Part shown: positions 8,285 through 14,936 of the stretch, piece after piece
Numbering within the stretch: position 1 is the first letter of the stretch
How the letters are laid out: each line of letters begins with the position of its first letter
Assembly (NCBI RefSeq): GCF_049723235.1
Contig: NZ_JBNARB010000023.1
Coordinates: 1-32,875 of the forward strand
Direction of reading: 5' to 3'
Source of the DNA: Thermovenabulum sp049723235
GTDB lineage: Bacteria > Bacillota > Thermosediminibacteria > Thermosediminibacterales > Thermosediminibacteraceae
DNA: 32,875 bases
The notes under the pieces: generated by a model
Databases searched by the model: none
Seen by the model: the letters and a program-made list of their open reading frames with translations, nothing else
Told to the model about the DNA's origin: nothing
Translations under genes and position numbers: made by a program

Positions 8285-8333
8285 GAAAAGGCTTAAAGAT
8301 TCCCGGCAGGCGGTACTTCTTTAAGCCCTTTTT
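8285..8333 (-). terminator. Terminator after the CDF gene, possibly with alternative pairings
   Basis: A perfect 10-bp inverted repeat (8290-8299 with 8318-8327, GGCTTAAAGA / TCTTTAAGCC) encloses an 18-base GC-rich loop. On the minus strand it is followed by TTTT, and on the plus strand by CTTTTT, so it could act in both directions. It lies just behind the CDF stop. The loop also contains CCGCCTG and GCCGGGA, which can pair with sequences closer to amrBA. Confidence 0.7.
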
Positions 8334-8352
8334 GATATTTCTAATATATATT

Positions 8353-9333
8353 TTAATCCAAATTTTCCCGGTTAGTATCATTTTTTATGTAAGAGGGTTC
8401 CACATGCACAGTGACATTGCAGTGAATTTTTTCTTCAATTTGCCGCTCGATTTTTTCTGATAATTCGTGGGCTTCAAAAAAGGTCAGTTCATGGTTTAAC
8501 ACCACATGCATGGATATTTCCTTATAGGCACCGTAGTCGTGGATAAAAACTTTGTGAACATCCACTACATGAGGGAATAAATATGCGGTCTCCTGAACTT
8601 CCTTAATCATCTCCTCCTGGGCAATTTCCCCTATTAATTTGGAGCAGGACTCATAAGCCATCGTAGCCCCCGTATAGATTATTAAAGCAGATACCAGAAA
8701 ACCAAACACCGCATCTACTTTATAGTATCCGTATTTTGAACTTATTATGGCTACTGCCACCAGCACCGATGCTATGGCATCGGTCCTGTGGTGCCAGGCA
8801 TCTGCGATCAAAGCCTGGGCCGAAATCCTGTTCCCCAGTTCTATGGAGAACCTGCTCATCCATTCCTTGAAAATTGCCGAAGCCAGCATAAAAAAAGCCA
8901 CCAAGTAGCTTCCAGCTACCTTTTCGTTGGCTATAAACCTCTCGTAAGAGGATTTGCCAAATTCAAAACCCACAACGGTTAAAAGTAACGCTATCAGCAA
9001 AGAGGCCAGAAATTCTATCCTTCCATGCCCGTAAGGGTGCTTTTCATCCGGGGGCACGGCTGAGAATTTAAAACCCAAAAGCACCGCGACGGAGGTCAAA
9101 ACGTCAGAAGCCGTATGAATGCCGTCCGCGATGAGAGAAATACTGTTTAAAATCATACCCAAAAGTATTTTTATTATTGAAAGAAAAAAATTCCCCGCTA
9201 TACTAACCCAGCTCTCTAAATAGGCAATTTTTTTTCTTTCATCGGGTTTTGTGTACTTTTCTTTTGCCGGGTCAAGTTTTAATATCTTCAAAATTAAAAA
9301 GTCGGTAGTATTTTTTATAATCTTATCCAGCAA
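8353..9333 (-). CDS. Cation diffusion facilitator metal exporter (likely Co/Ni)
   Basis: This CDF-family proton/metal antiporter has about six membrane segments followed by a cytoplasmic metal-binding domain with VHVEPS. The family metal site is visible as DGIHTASD in the second membrane helix and DAWHHRTD in the fifth, with the signature HPYGHGRIEFLAS between them. An ATG at 9393 lies inside the riboswitch/terminator leader and cannot be the start. TTG at 9333 has AAGGAG 8 bases upstream, is downstream of the terminator, and gives a 326-residue protein. The NiCo-type riboswitch in front argues for Co2+ or Ni2+ as inducer and cargo. A Fur-type box further upstream leaves iron or manganese possible. 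Confidence 0.9.
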   Translation of the reverse strand: MLDKIIKNTTDFLILKILKLDPAKEKYTKPDERKKIAYLESWVSIAGNFFLSIIKILLGMILNSISLIADGIHTASDVLTSVAVLLGFKFSAVPPDEKHPYGHGRIEFLASLLIALLLTVVGFEFGKSSYERFIANEKVAGSYLVAFFMLASAIFKEWMSRFSIELGNRISAQALIADAWHHRTDAIASVLVAVAIISSKYGYYKVDAVFGFLVSALIIYTGATMAYESCSKLIGEIAQEEMIKEVQETAYLFPHVVDVHKVFIHDYGAYKEISMHVVLNHELTFFEAHELSEKIERQIEEKIHCNVTVHVEPSYIKNDTNRENLD

Positions 9334-9352
9334 CGAATTCACTCCTTCCCGT

Positions 9353-9389
9353 AAAAAAAGACTTGCAGGAGGTGAGTCCCGCAAGTCTT
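9353..9389 (-). terminator. Riboswitch expression-platform terminator
   Basis: Stem AAGACTTGC / GCAAGTCTT (9381-9389 with 9358-9366) followed by a run of T at 9353-9359. The 5' arm ACTTGC is the same segment that closes the last aptamer hairpin, so aptamer folding and termination exclude each other. It lies between the CDF promoter and the TTG start. Confidence 0.85.
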
Positions 9390-9432
9390 TCACTTGCTGC
9401 GCATAAAGCGCCCGGCTTTTAGCCTGTTCTCG
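9374..9432 (-). ncRNA. NiCo (czcD-type) cobalt/nickel riboswitch aptamer
   Basis: The minus-strand leader of the CDF gene can fold as a four-way junction. P1 is GAG/CTC, P2 is GGC-TAAAA-GCC, P3 is GCGC-TTTAT-GCGC and P4 is GCAAGT-GAAAG-ACTTGC. The joining segments AACA, GCCGGGC and GGGAC match the conserved junction of known NiCo RNAs as I remember them. P1 is short because transcription should start only a few bases before it, and P2 is reduced. The 3' strand of P4 is also the 5' arm of the terminator at 9353-9389, so metal binding should cause antitermination and switch the exporter on. Confidence 0.8.
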
Positions 9433-9441
9433 TTGAATATA

Positions 9442-9470
9442 ATTTTAACAGGCAGAAAAATCATTGTCAA
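9442..9470 (-). promoter_or_regulatory. Sigma-A promoter of the CDF gene
   Basis: Consensus TTGACA (9465-9470) and TAAAAT (9442-9447) with a 17-base spacer on the minus strand. The expected start point falls at about 9434-9436, just before the aptamer. Confidence 0.8.
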
Positions 9471-9489
9471 CGATATAATGTTTTTCAGT

Positions 9490-9510
9490 TAACAATGATT
9501 ATCATTATTA
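9490..9510. promoter_or_regulatory. Fur-family operator (two overlapping 7-1-7 boxes)
   Basis: On the plus strand TAACAATGATTATCA (9490-9504) and TGATTATCATTATTA (9496-9510) each match 12 of 14 positions of the Fur 7-1-7 motif TGATAATnATTATCA. They are offset by 6 bp, as in a 19-bp Fur box, and the core AATGATTATCATT is a perfect palindrome. It ends about 20 bp upstream of the CDF -35 element. PerR- or Zur-type boxes fit less well. Confidence 0.6.
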
Positions 9511-9596
9511 TTAGTAATTAATTTTTATCACATTTAAATTTGTTTTATCTTCATCACTGGGTTATTTTATGTTATACCAACAATGTTTATATTTAT

Positions 9597-10679
9597 CTAT
9601 AAAGTGCTTTTTAATTTTGCTTCCGCATTCCTTTTTACCTTTTCTATATGTTCCTTAGTGACAGGTCTTTCAAAGCTTCTGAATCCCGCCAGCTTAAACC
9701 CGTGCTTTTTGGCCAGCCTTGATATTTCTTCCACCTGTTCTACCGTTAAATCTCTTCCCAAACTGAAATTTTCATACCTTTTCTCCAGTGCTAAAATCAT
9801 TGTCTCCGCCATACAGGCATAGGCGGTTTTGGGCTCAAAGCCAAAATTGAAATTAAAGTTAACATCACCGGGAACTTCTACGACCCCTCCTTCTATTATA
9901 AGAACATCATCCCGCTTTTCAGCAACCTCCTTTGATACATCCCTGGGCCTTGATACATCGCATACCACCGCTCCCGGCTTTAAATCTTCGGGTTCTATAA
10001 TGGTATCAACACTGCTGGTTACGGTAATCACCACGTCGGCTTTTTTCAGGGCATTTTTAACATTGGAAGTAATTCTTGCCGAAAGACCCGTTTCCCTTAA
10101 AATCTTCTCCGCGACGGCCTCTAATTTCTCCGTATTTCTACCTACCAGGGTCAAATACCTTACCTCTTTTGCAAGAATTTCGGAGCATACCTTTCCTATG
10201 GAACCAGTGGCACCAATTACGACAACCTCCGCATTTTTTATATCCTTGCCCATCAATTTTGCAGCTTCCTTTGCTCCTTCTATTGCAGTGGCAACGGTAT
10301 AACTGTTTCCCGAGGTTACGGCAATTTTTAAATTCTTTGCAATGGTAATACCGGCATCACCTACTACCGAAGTGAAGGCACCGAGGCCAACAATTTTAGC
10401 CCCCAGTTTTTCCGCTAATTTGCCGGCTTTTATTATTTTATTCAAAACAAAATTTTCCGGAAGGGTCATCATTTGCCGGGTGGTCAGAGGACAACCCACA
10501 AACCACCCTTCGATTTCATTATATTCGGATTTAACACCCGTTATATGGGATACTTTTACGGGAGGAAGTAACTTTAAAATACCTTCGATAAGATTATCCG
10601 GCCAGTTTTTCATGAATTTAAATTTCCTTGAAGCGTCATCCACATCTATGGGATGAATGATAAAAGCAAAATTATCCAT
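9597..10679 (-). CDS. Acyl-ACP reductase-like (cyanobacterial AAR family) NAD(P)-dependent protein
   Basis: This 360-residue protein is likely to be named shikimate or amino-acid dehydrogenase automatically, but it follows the cyanobacterial fatty-acyl-ACP reductase along its length. Matching blocks are GLGAFTSVV (98-106), TSGNSYT (122-128), the nucleotide-binding GATGSIG (156-162) and YACMAETM (287-294). Cys289 of the last block falls where the acyl-accepting Cys (Cys294 in Synechococcus AAR) sits, and is followed by NFSLGR and KHGF. Cyanobacterial AAR makes fatty aldehydes from acyl-ACP. Here the substrate is unknown; thioester reduction is inferred from the retained Cys and Rossmann motif. 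It is the last gene of the HTH/quinate-dehydrogenase-like operon, with an AGAGGTG site before ATG at 10679. No aldehyde-deformylating oxygenase gene is nearby, as expected for an anaerobe. Confidence 0.75.
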   Translation of the reverse strand: MDNFAFIIHPIDVDDASRKFKFMKNWPDNLIEGILKLLPPVKVSHITGVKSEYNEIEGWFVGCPLTTRQMMTLPENFVLNKIIKAGKLAEKLGAKIVGLGAFTSVVGDAGITIAKNLKIAVTSGNSYTVATAIEGAKEAAKLMGKDIKNAEVVVIGATGSIGKVCSEILAKEVRYLTLVGRNTEKLEAVAEKILRETGLSARITSNVKNALKKADVVITVTSSVDTIIEPEDLKPGAVVCDVSRPRDVSKEVAEKRDDVLIIEGGVVEVPGDVNFNFNFGFEPKTAYACMAETMILALEKRYENFSLGRDLTVEQVEEISRLAKKHGFKLAGFRSFERPVTKEHIEKVKRNAEAKLKSTL

Positions 10680-10719
10680 AGGCTACACCTCTTTCTTTTT
10701 CTTATTAAAGACATTTATT

Positions 10720-11622
10720 TTAATTTAAAACCTCAATGCGAGGGAGAAATCCGATTTTTTCTAAAAGTTTTTCGTAATCCTGAGAGGTAACTTCTTCAAT
10801 TTTTTTATTAAGCAGGGATACCAATACGGCTTCCATGACATTTGTTCCAAAGGACCTCCCCTGCAATTCGGGTGTCGTTGTAACGAGCATTTTTAAACCC
10901 CTATTTTTTAATGTTTCCACGTCCTCTTTTGTAACGGTATTGGTAATTATGGTCTTACCAGAAAGGTCGGGAGGCATATACCTTTTTATATAGAGGAAAT
11001 CTCCGGCTATAATCTCGGCCCTGTCGAAAAACTTCTTGTACTTTACTGAATTTACCTCTTGTTTTTTCCCGGTAGGATATAGCATTTCAAAGGGGAGTCT
11101 TGATAAAACGGGCATTAAGATTCTGCTTAAAATATCAATTGTTTTTAAGGAATGCAAAGGTATCGGAATCCCCAGGGCAAAAATTAAATCTCCAAAGGTC
11201 ATGTCCGCTCCTTTATTTACCAAAGCCTCAGCCATGCCGAACCTATCCGTTGCAGCTACCAAAAGCACTTTTTTGCCCTTGAAATCTATTATTCCGTTAT
11301 CGTGCAGGTAATTTATCACCCTTCGCTCTAAGGTGTTTTTTAACCCTGAACCGTCCACTACCGGTGAAACCTTTGCTGCTTTTGCAAGTTCCGCCGCATC
11401 TTTTATTATATATCTTTTATTTCCTGCCCATAAATAAAGGTCTATCCCGCCGAGTCCAAAGGCGCTTACCCTGCCGTCCAATTGTTTTATTAATTCTACG
11501 GCTTTTTTCTTGTCCCCATCGGTTCCAATTCTCTCTATTATAAAGTCTTCCCCCAGGATATTTACTTGTGCCTTATGATTCCTTTTGGATGAACCAAGGC
11601 TCACGCTCACCACATGTTTCAA
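10720..11622 (-). CDS. Quinate 5-dehydrogenase-like protein of unknown reaction
   Basis: This 300-residue protein resembles clostridial proteins named quinate 5-dehydrogenase. I see a Rossmann-like strand-turn in FKGKKVLLVAATDRFGMAEALVNKGADMTFGDL (about residues 133-165), but not a clean GxGxxG nor the Lys/Asp pair typical of shikimate dehydrogenase. The enzymatic name is therefore doubtful. The N-terminal half (VSVSLGSSKRNHKA, FGLGGIDLYLWAG) has no motif I can place. TTG at 11622 follows AGGAGG at 8 bases. It starts 3 bases after the regulator stop and ends 40 bases before the acyl-ACP-reductase-like gene, so the three are surely one transcript. Confidence 0.6.
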   Translation of the reverse strand: MKHVVSVSLGSSKRNHKAQVNILGEDFIIERIGTDGDKKKAVELIKQLDGRVSAFGLGGIDLYLWAGNKRYIIKDAAELAKAAKVSPVVDGSGLKNTLERRVINYLHDNGIIDFKGKKVLLVAATDRFGMAEALVNKGADMTFGDLIFALGIPIPLHSLKTIDILSRILMPVLSRLPFEMLYPTGKKQEVNSVKYKKFFDRAEIIAGDFLYIKRYMPPDLSGKTIITNTVTKEDVETLKNRGLKMLVTTTPELQGRSFGTNVMEAVLVSLLNKKIEEVTSQDYEKLLEKIGFLPRIEVLN

Positions 11623-11625
11623 CTT

Positions 11626-12153
11626 TTATGCCTCCTTTAAATTTTTTATTAAGGTTCTTAATTCCTCCTTATTAAAATACACATCCTCTTTCATCGGCGA
11701 TTTCCCAATTTCTACAGCCACCACCTCGTTATCCAGCAGTGCTCTGAAAAGGCGTATCCTTTGGTCGGATCCGAGGATAATAACCGCATCCAGGCTTCTC
11801 ACCTTTGAAATAATTTCCATAATCTCGTTTAAAAGCTCGATACCGCTTTTTTTATAGATAAACTCCCATCTTTCCCTGTCGTTCATCAAAAATACAAAAT
11901 CCACTCCCTCTTTCTCCGCCACTTCCTTTAATTCTTCCACATTTAAAATAGGAAATCCTATAAGACCTATACTTTTACCTTTACGTAACTCCCCGAGGCT
12001 TTCGATTCTGGAAATAAAAGACCTGTCAATCCCCATTTTTTTTGCAACTTCCGATTGAGAAAGGCCTGATTGCCTTGCAATTAAAATATCCTCAATAGCT
12101 TTATTGATTTTACTTTTACTTATCAGTTTTTCTCCTATTCTTATGAGGTCCAA
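11626..12153 (-). CDS. HTH transcriptional regulator of the quinate-dehydrogenase-like/AAR-like operon
   Basis: This 175-residue protein has an XRE-like helix-turn-helix near residues 29-54 (QSGLSQSEVAKKMGIDRSFISRIE), followed by a domain of about 115 residues (SIGLIGFPILNVEELKEVAEKEG, DAVIILGSDQRIRLF) that may sense a ligand or oligomerise. The start is TTG at 12153 with an AGAGGTG site. It is first in its operon and lies directly behind a palindrome overlapping the transcribed start region, so autorepression is likely. The ligand is unknown; a metabolite of the two downstream enzymes is a reasonable guess. Confidence 0.75.
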   Translation of the reverse strand: MDLIRIGEKLISKSKINKAIEDILIARQSGLSQSEVAKKMGIDRSFISRIESLGELRKGKSIGLIGFPILNVEELKEVAEKEGVDFVFLMNDRERWEFIYKKSGIELLNEIMEIISKVRSLDAVIILGSDQRIRLFRALLDNEVVAVEIGKSPMKEDVYFNKEELRTLIKNLKEA

Positions 12154-12171
12154 AATTTTTCACCTCTTTGT

Positions 12172-12185
12172 GCACAATTTTGTGC
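12172..12185. promoter_or_regulatory. Palindromic operator in front of the HTH regulator
   Basis: Perfect inverted repeat GCACAA-TT-TTGTGC between the -10 element and the ribosome-binding site of the regulator gene. Its position just downstream of the promoter suits repression by the regulator itself; binding is inferred. Confidence 0.55.
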
Positions 12186-12193
12186 TCAATCCT

Positions 12194-12222
12194 ATTTTAT
12201 ACCATTTTTTGCATTAAATCAA
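12194..12222 (-). promoter_or_regulatory. Promoter of the HTH/quinate-dehydrogenase-like/AAR-like operon
   Basis: TTGATT (12217-12222) and TAAAAT (12194-12199) with a 17-base spacer on the minus strand, immediately after the terminator of the preceding operon. Confidence 0.65.
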
Positions 12223-12250
12223 TAAAAAAAACCGGCTTTTGATGCCGGTC
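12223..12250 (-). terminator. Terminator of the panT-coaX-dusB-320-aa operon
   Basis: Stem ACCGGC / GCCGGT (12244-12249 with 12231-12236) with a 7-base loop and a run of at least seven T on the minus strand. It directly abuts the TAG stop of the 320-aa gene and separates it from the next operon. Confidence 0.85.
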
Positions 12251-13212
12251 TAATCCCAGGGCGATAAAGGAAATTTATTTAGAATCTTCTTTAAGCTTTC
12301 CATTTCCTCATGGGAATCATCATGTTTCATGCCTTTTTTCAAACCCTGAAGGGCTCTATTTTCCCTTGAGGTGGAAATTTCCATATCCCGAACCAATCGG
12401 GCAAGGGTTTTGTTCCTTGCCTGTTCCAAGGAATTCAAAAAGTTTTCTCCAGCCTTTAAATTTTTTATAAACTCTTCGGTCAGGTAAGTCGAGGCAAGGC
12501 TGGTAAGGGGATTGCCGCATATTCCGGTTTCCGTTACACCAAAAAACTCCGGAAGTCTATTTGCCATCCCTACCTCTATGGACCACTTCAATTCCCTTGT
12601 TTCCCTTTTCATGGAATTCATTAAAGTTTTTGCCGTACAGAGTCCATAGTTTCTAAGAGACCTTATTATCCCGTGCTCAATAGTATGCGCTTTTTCCGGC
12701 TCCACAAGACCTTTTAAATCTGCACTTATGAAAACCCTTTTCCCAAAAGAATAATCATATCCGTATATGGTAATATTTATGGATTTCCTATCACTTCCAA
12801 AGGTAGTGTATCCACCCTGCGGTTGCCATCCTGCGCCGCAAATCAGAGGAAATCCTTCCTCCCTTAGTTTATAAAAGTTTAAAATTTCTACATCCCTCGC
12901 AATTATCCCTTCCTTTGTAACCTCAAAACCTTTAGCCTTTCCTCTTTCCTGTCCTGCAATTTTTGCTATTAAACCGAACTTTTTTTGTCCGGCAGCGACT
13001 TCTTTTACCCATAAATCTTCAATTACCGCTACAATACCCACCGGATAAAAGGAATCGTCATCCTTCGAAAAAGGAAATAAGAAGATCTCTTTTCCCTTTC
13101 CCGCCATGGCCATCATACGTGAAAAATAGGGATCTACAAAAAAGCCGGTCAAAACCCCGCCTCCGGGTTTTGGCAGGACTCCATTTATTACGGGAAGTGC
13201 AAGAATATCCAT
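12250..13212 (-). CDS. Conserved-looking protein of unknown function, 320 aa
   Basis: I do not recognise this protein. No signal peptide or membrane segment is apparent. The first 110 residues (LPVINGVLPKPGGGVLTGFF, then DPYFSRMMAMAGKGKEIFLFPF and YPVGIVAVIEDLWV) faintly recall the LON substrate-binding fold. The middle has notable motifs HTIEHGIIRSLRNYGLCTAKTL (Cys and two His) and VTETGICGNPLTSLASTYL, which could bind a metal or cofactor. The C-terminus is helical and charged. ATG at 13212 follows CAGGGGG and lies 3 bases after the dusB stop, so it is translated with dusB and coaX. Its operon is separate from, but adjacent to, the AAR-like operon. Function is open. Confidence 0.8.
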   Translation of the reverse strand: MDILALPVINGVLPKPGGGVLTGFFVDPYFSRMMAMAGKGKEIFLFPFSKDDDSFYPVGIVAVIEDLWVKEVAAGQKKFGLIAKIAGQERGKAKGFEVTKEGIIARDVEILNFYKLREEGFPLICGAGWQPQGGYTTFGSDRKSINITIYGYDYSFGKRVFISADLKGLVEPEKAHTIEHGIIRSLRNYGLCTAKTLMNSMKRETRELKWSIEVGMANRLPEFFGVTETGICGNPLTSLASTYLTEEFIKNLKAGENFLNSLEQARNKTLARLVRDMEISTSRENRALQGLKKGMKHDDSHEEMESLKKILNKFPLSPWD

Positions 13213-13215
13213 TTT

Positions 13216-14181
13216 TTACCCCCTGATAAGAAAATCAAAGTAATTTTTTAGCTCCTTTTCAATTTCTGTTCTACTTTTAAGAGACAAAATTTTTGTTTTA
13301 ACCTTTGTGGAATTGTAAAGTCCCTTCAAATACCACGCGACATGTTTTTTAAATTCCATTATCCCTGTTTTTTCTCCGTAAAATTCCACCGAAAGCTTCA
13401 TATGCCAAAATATGATTTCCTTTTTCTCAAGAAGGGACAAAGGAGCAATTTTTTCCCCGCTTTTAAGATACTCTTTTATCATCTTGAAAATCCAGGGGGT
13501 GCCCAGGGCACCCCTTCCGATCATTATGCCATCGCATCCCGTTTCTTCTAACATTCTTTTTGCATCTTCCGGGGAAAATACATCCCCATTTCCTATAACC
13601 GGTATTTTCACCGCTTCCTTTACCTTTCGTATTATATCCCAGTCAGCTTTACCGCTGTAAAGCTGTTCTTTAGTCCTTCCGTGGATAATTATTGCCGAGG
13701 CTCCGCTCTCTTCGGCCATTTTCGAAAACTCTACTGCATTAATAATGTTATTATCCCATCCTTTTCGAATTTTAATGCTTACGGGTTTTTTTGTGGAGCT
13801 CACGCAGGACTTTATAATTGCCGAAGCCAGCGCTTCATCCAGCATCAAAGCACATCCATCTTTATTTTTTACAATTTTCGGCGCAGGGCATCCCATGTTA
13901 ATATTTATAAAATCAAAGGGGATATTTTCAATTTTCCTTATTGCTTCAGAAAATACCAGAGGATCGCTACCAAAGAGCTGAACTCCGACAGGATGTTCAT
14001 CCTCCTTAATCTCTAAAAGTTTAAAGGTTTTTTGGTCGTCGTATATTATCCCCTTTGAACTCACCATTTCGGTTATGAGTACATCGGCTCCAAAAAACTT
14101 GCATATTCTTCTAAAGGGTTGATCCGTAAAACCTGCCATAGGAGCTAAAAAAAGGGGAATGCTGCTACCGGTTTTTTTCAT
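13216..14181 (-). CDS. dusB: tRNA-dihydrouridine synthase DusB
   Basis: This FMN-dependent enzyme reduces uridine in the tRNA D-loop with NADPH. The 321-residue protein shows the TIM-barrel FMN site start PLFLAPMAGFTDQPFR, the catalytic Cys in NMGCPAPKIVKNKDGCALM, the phosphate-binding GNGDVFSPEDA and MIGRGALGTPW, and a C-terminal helical tRNA-binding domain. ATG at 14181 lies inside the end of coaX (17-base overlap), indicating coupled translation. A coaX-dusB neighbourhood downstream of ftsH is known from Bacillus; here the cluster is split into separate operons. Confidence 0.94.
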   Translation of the reverse strand: MKKTGSSIPLFLAPMAGFTDQPFRRICKFFGADVLITEMVSSKGIIYDDQKTFKLLEIKEDEHPVGVQLFGSDPLVFSEAIRKIENIPFDFININMGCPAPKIVKNKDGCALMLDEALASAIIKSCVSSTKKPVSIKIRKGWDNNIINAVEFSKMAEESGASAIIIHGRTKEQLYSGKADWDIIRKVKEAVKIPVIGNGDVFSPEDAKRMLEETGCDGIMIGRGALGTPWIFKMIKEYLKSGEKIAPLSLLEKKEIIFWHMKLSVEFYGEKTGIMEFKKHVAWYLKGLYNSTKVKTKILSLKSRTEIEKELKNYFDFLIRG

Positions 14182-14932
14182 AAATTATTCTCAATCCTTC
14201 CAGTGTAAGCATTCCGTCTACCAGGTCTATTGTTTTTGTTTCTGAGGCTATCAGGGATGCCAATCCCCCTGTAGCAATAACTTTTATTCCCTGTTCCCCC
14301 ATCTCGTCCTTCATCCGCTCCACAATATGGTCCACCAGACCGGCGTAACCATAAAAAATCCCCGCCTGCATGCTGGTGGTGGTGTTTTTGCCAATAACTC
14401 TGTCGGGCTTTGCTATTTCAATTCTGTGGAGTTTGGCCGCTCTCTGAAACAGGGCTTCTGCAGAAATTCCTATGCCCGGAGCAATAGCCCCTCCTAAATA
14501 ATCAAAGTTTTCACTGACCGCGTCGAAAGTGGTGGCTGTGCCGAAATCCACCACTATTAACGGCCCTTTGTATTTATAATATGCTGCTACGGCATTGACT
14601 ATCCTATCCGCTCCTACTTCCCGGGGGTTTTCGTATTTGATATTTATTCCGGTTTTTACTCCGGGCCCGATTATAAGAGGTGCCACGTTCAGGTATTTTT
14701 CGCACATTTTTTCGAATACCGGAGTCAAAGGAGGTACTACAGAAGAAATTACCGCACCGTCAAAATCTTTTTCCTCTATTCCGAATTCCCTGAGCAATGA
14801 TAAAACCATTATACCGTATTCATCTTCGGTTTTTTCCCTGTCGGTGGATATTCTGAAATGATTTATTAATTTATCTTTAATAAATACCCCCAGGACCACA
14901 TTCGTATTGCCAATATCCACGGCAAGAAGCAT
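14165..14932 (-). CDS. coaX: Type III pantothenate kinase
   Basis: CoaX phosphorylates pantothenate with ATP, the first committed step of coenzyme A synthesis. The 255-residue protein belongs to the ASKHA fold: DIGNTNVVLGVF at the N-terminus for phosphate binding, VGADRIVNAVAAYY near residue 105, the catalytic-region motif VVDFGTATTFD, and GGAIAPGIGIS. Type III kinases are insensitive to CoA feedback and usually need a monovalent cation. The start ATG at 14932 lies 4 bases after the S-component stop with an AAGGTGA site, so uptake and phosphorylation of pantothenate appear to be coupled. Confidence 0.95.
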   Translation of the reverse strand: MLLAVDIGNTNVVLGVFIKDKLINHFRISTDREKTEDEYGIMVLSLLREFGIEEKDFDGAVISSVVPPLTPVFEKMCEKYLNVAPLIIGPGVKTGINIKYENPREVGADRIVNAVAAYYKYKGPLIVVDFGTATTFDAVSENFDYLGGAIAPGIGISAEALFQRAAKLHRIEIAKPDRVIGKNTTTSMQAGIFYGYAGLVDHIVERMKDEMGEQGIKVIATGGLASLIASETKTIDLVDGMLTLEGLRIIYEKNR

Positions 14933-14936
14933 TACT

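Noticed and set aside
9334..9393. N-terminal extension of the CDF protein from ATG 9393
   Set aside because: The extension lies inside the riboswitch and terminator, lacks a ribosome-binding site and has no match to CDF N-termini.
9829..10302. 157-codon plus-strand frame, with other plus-strand frames opposite the AAR-like gene
   Set aside because: Low-complexity Ser/Thr-rich translation antisense to a well-supported gene.
9597..10679. Shikimate dehydrogenase or glutamyl-tRNA reductase
   Set aside because: The motif order and the YACMAETM block fit acyl-ACP reductases; no shikimate catalytic Lys/Asp pair or HemA N-terminal catalytic Cys pattern was seen.
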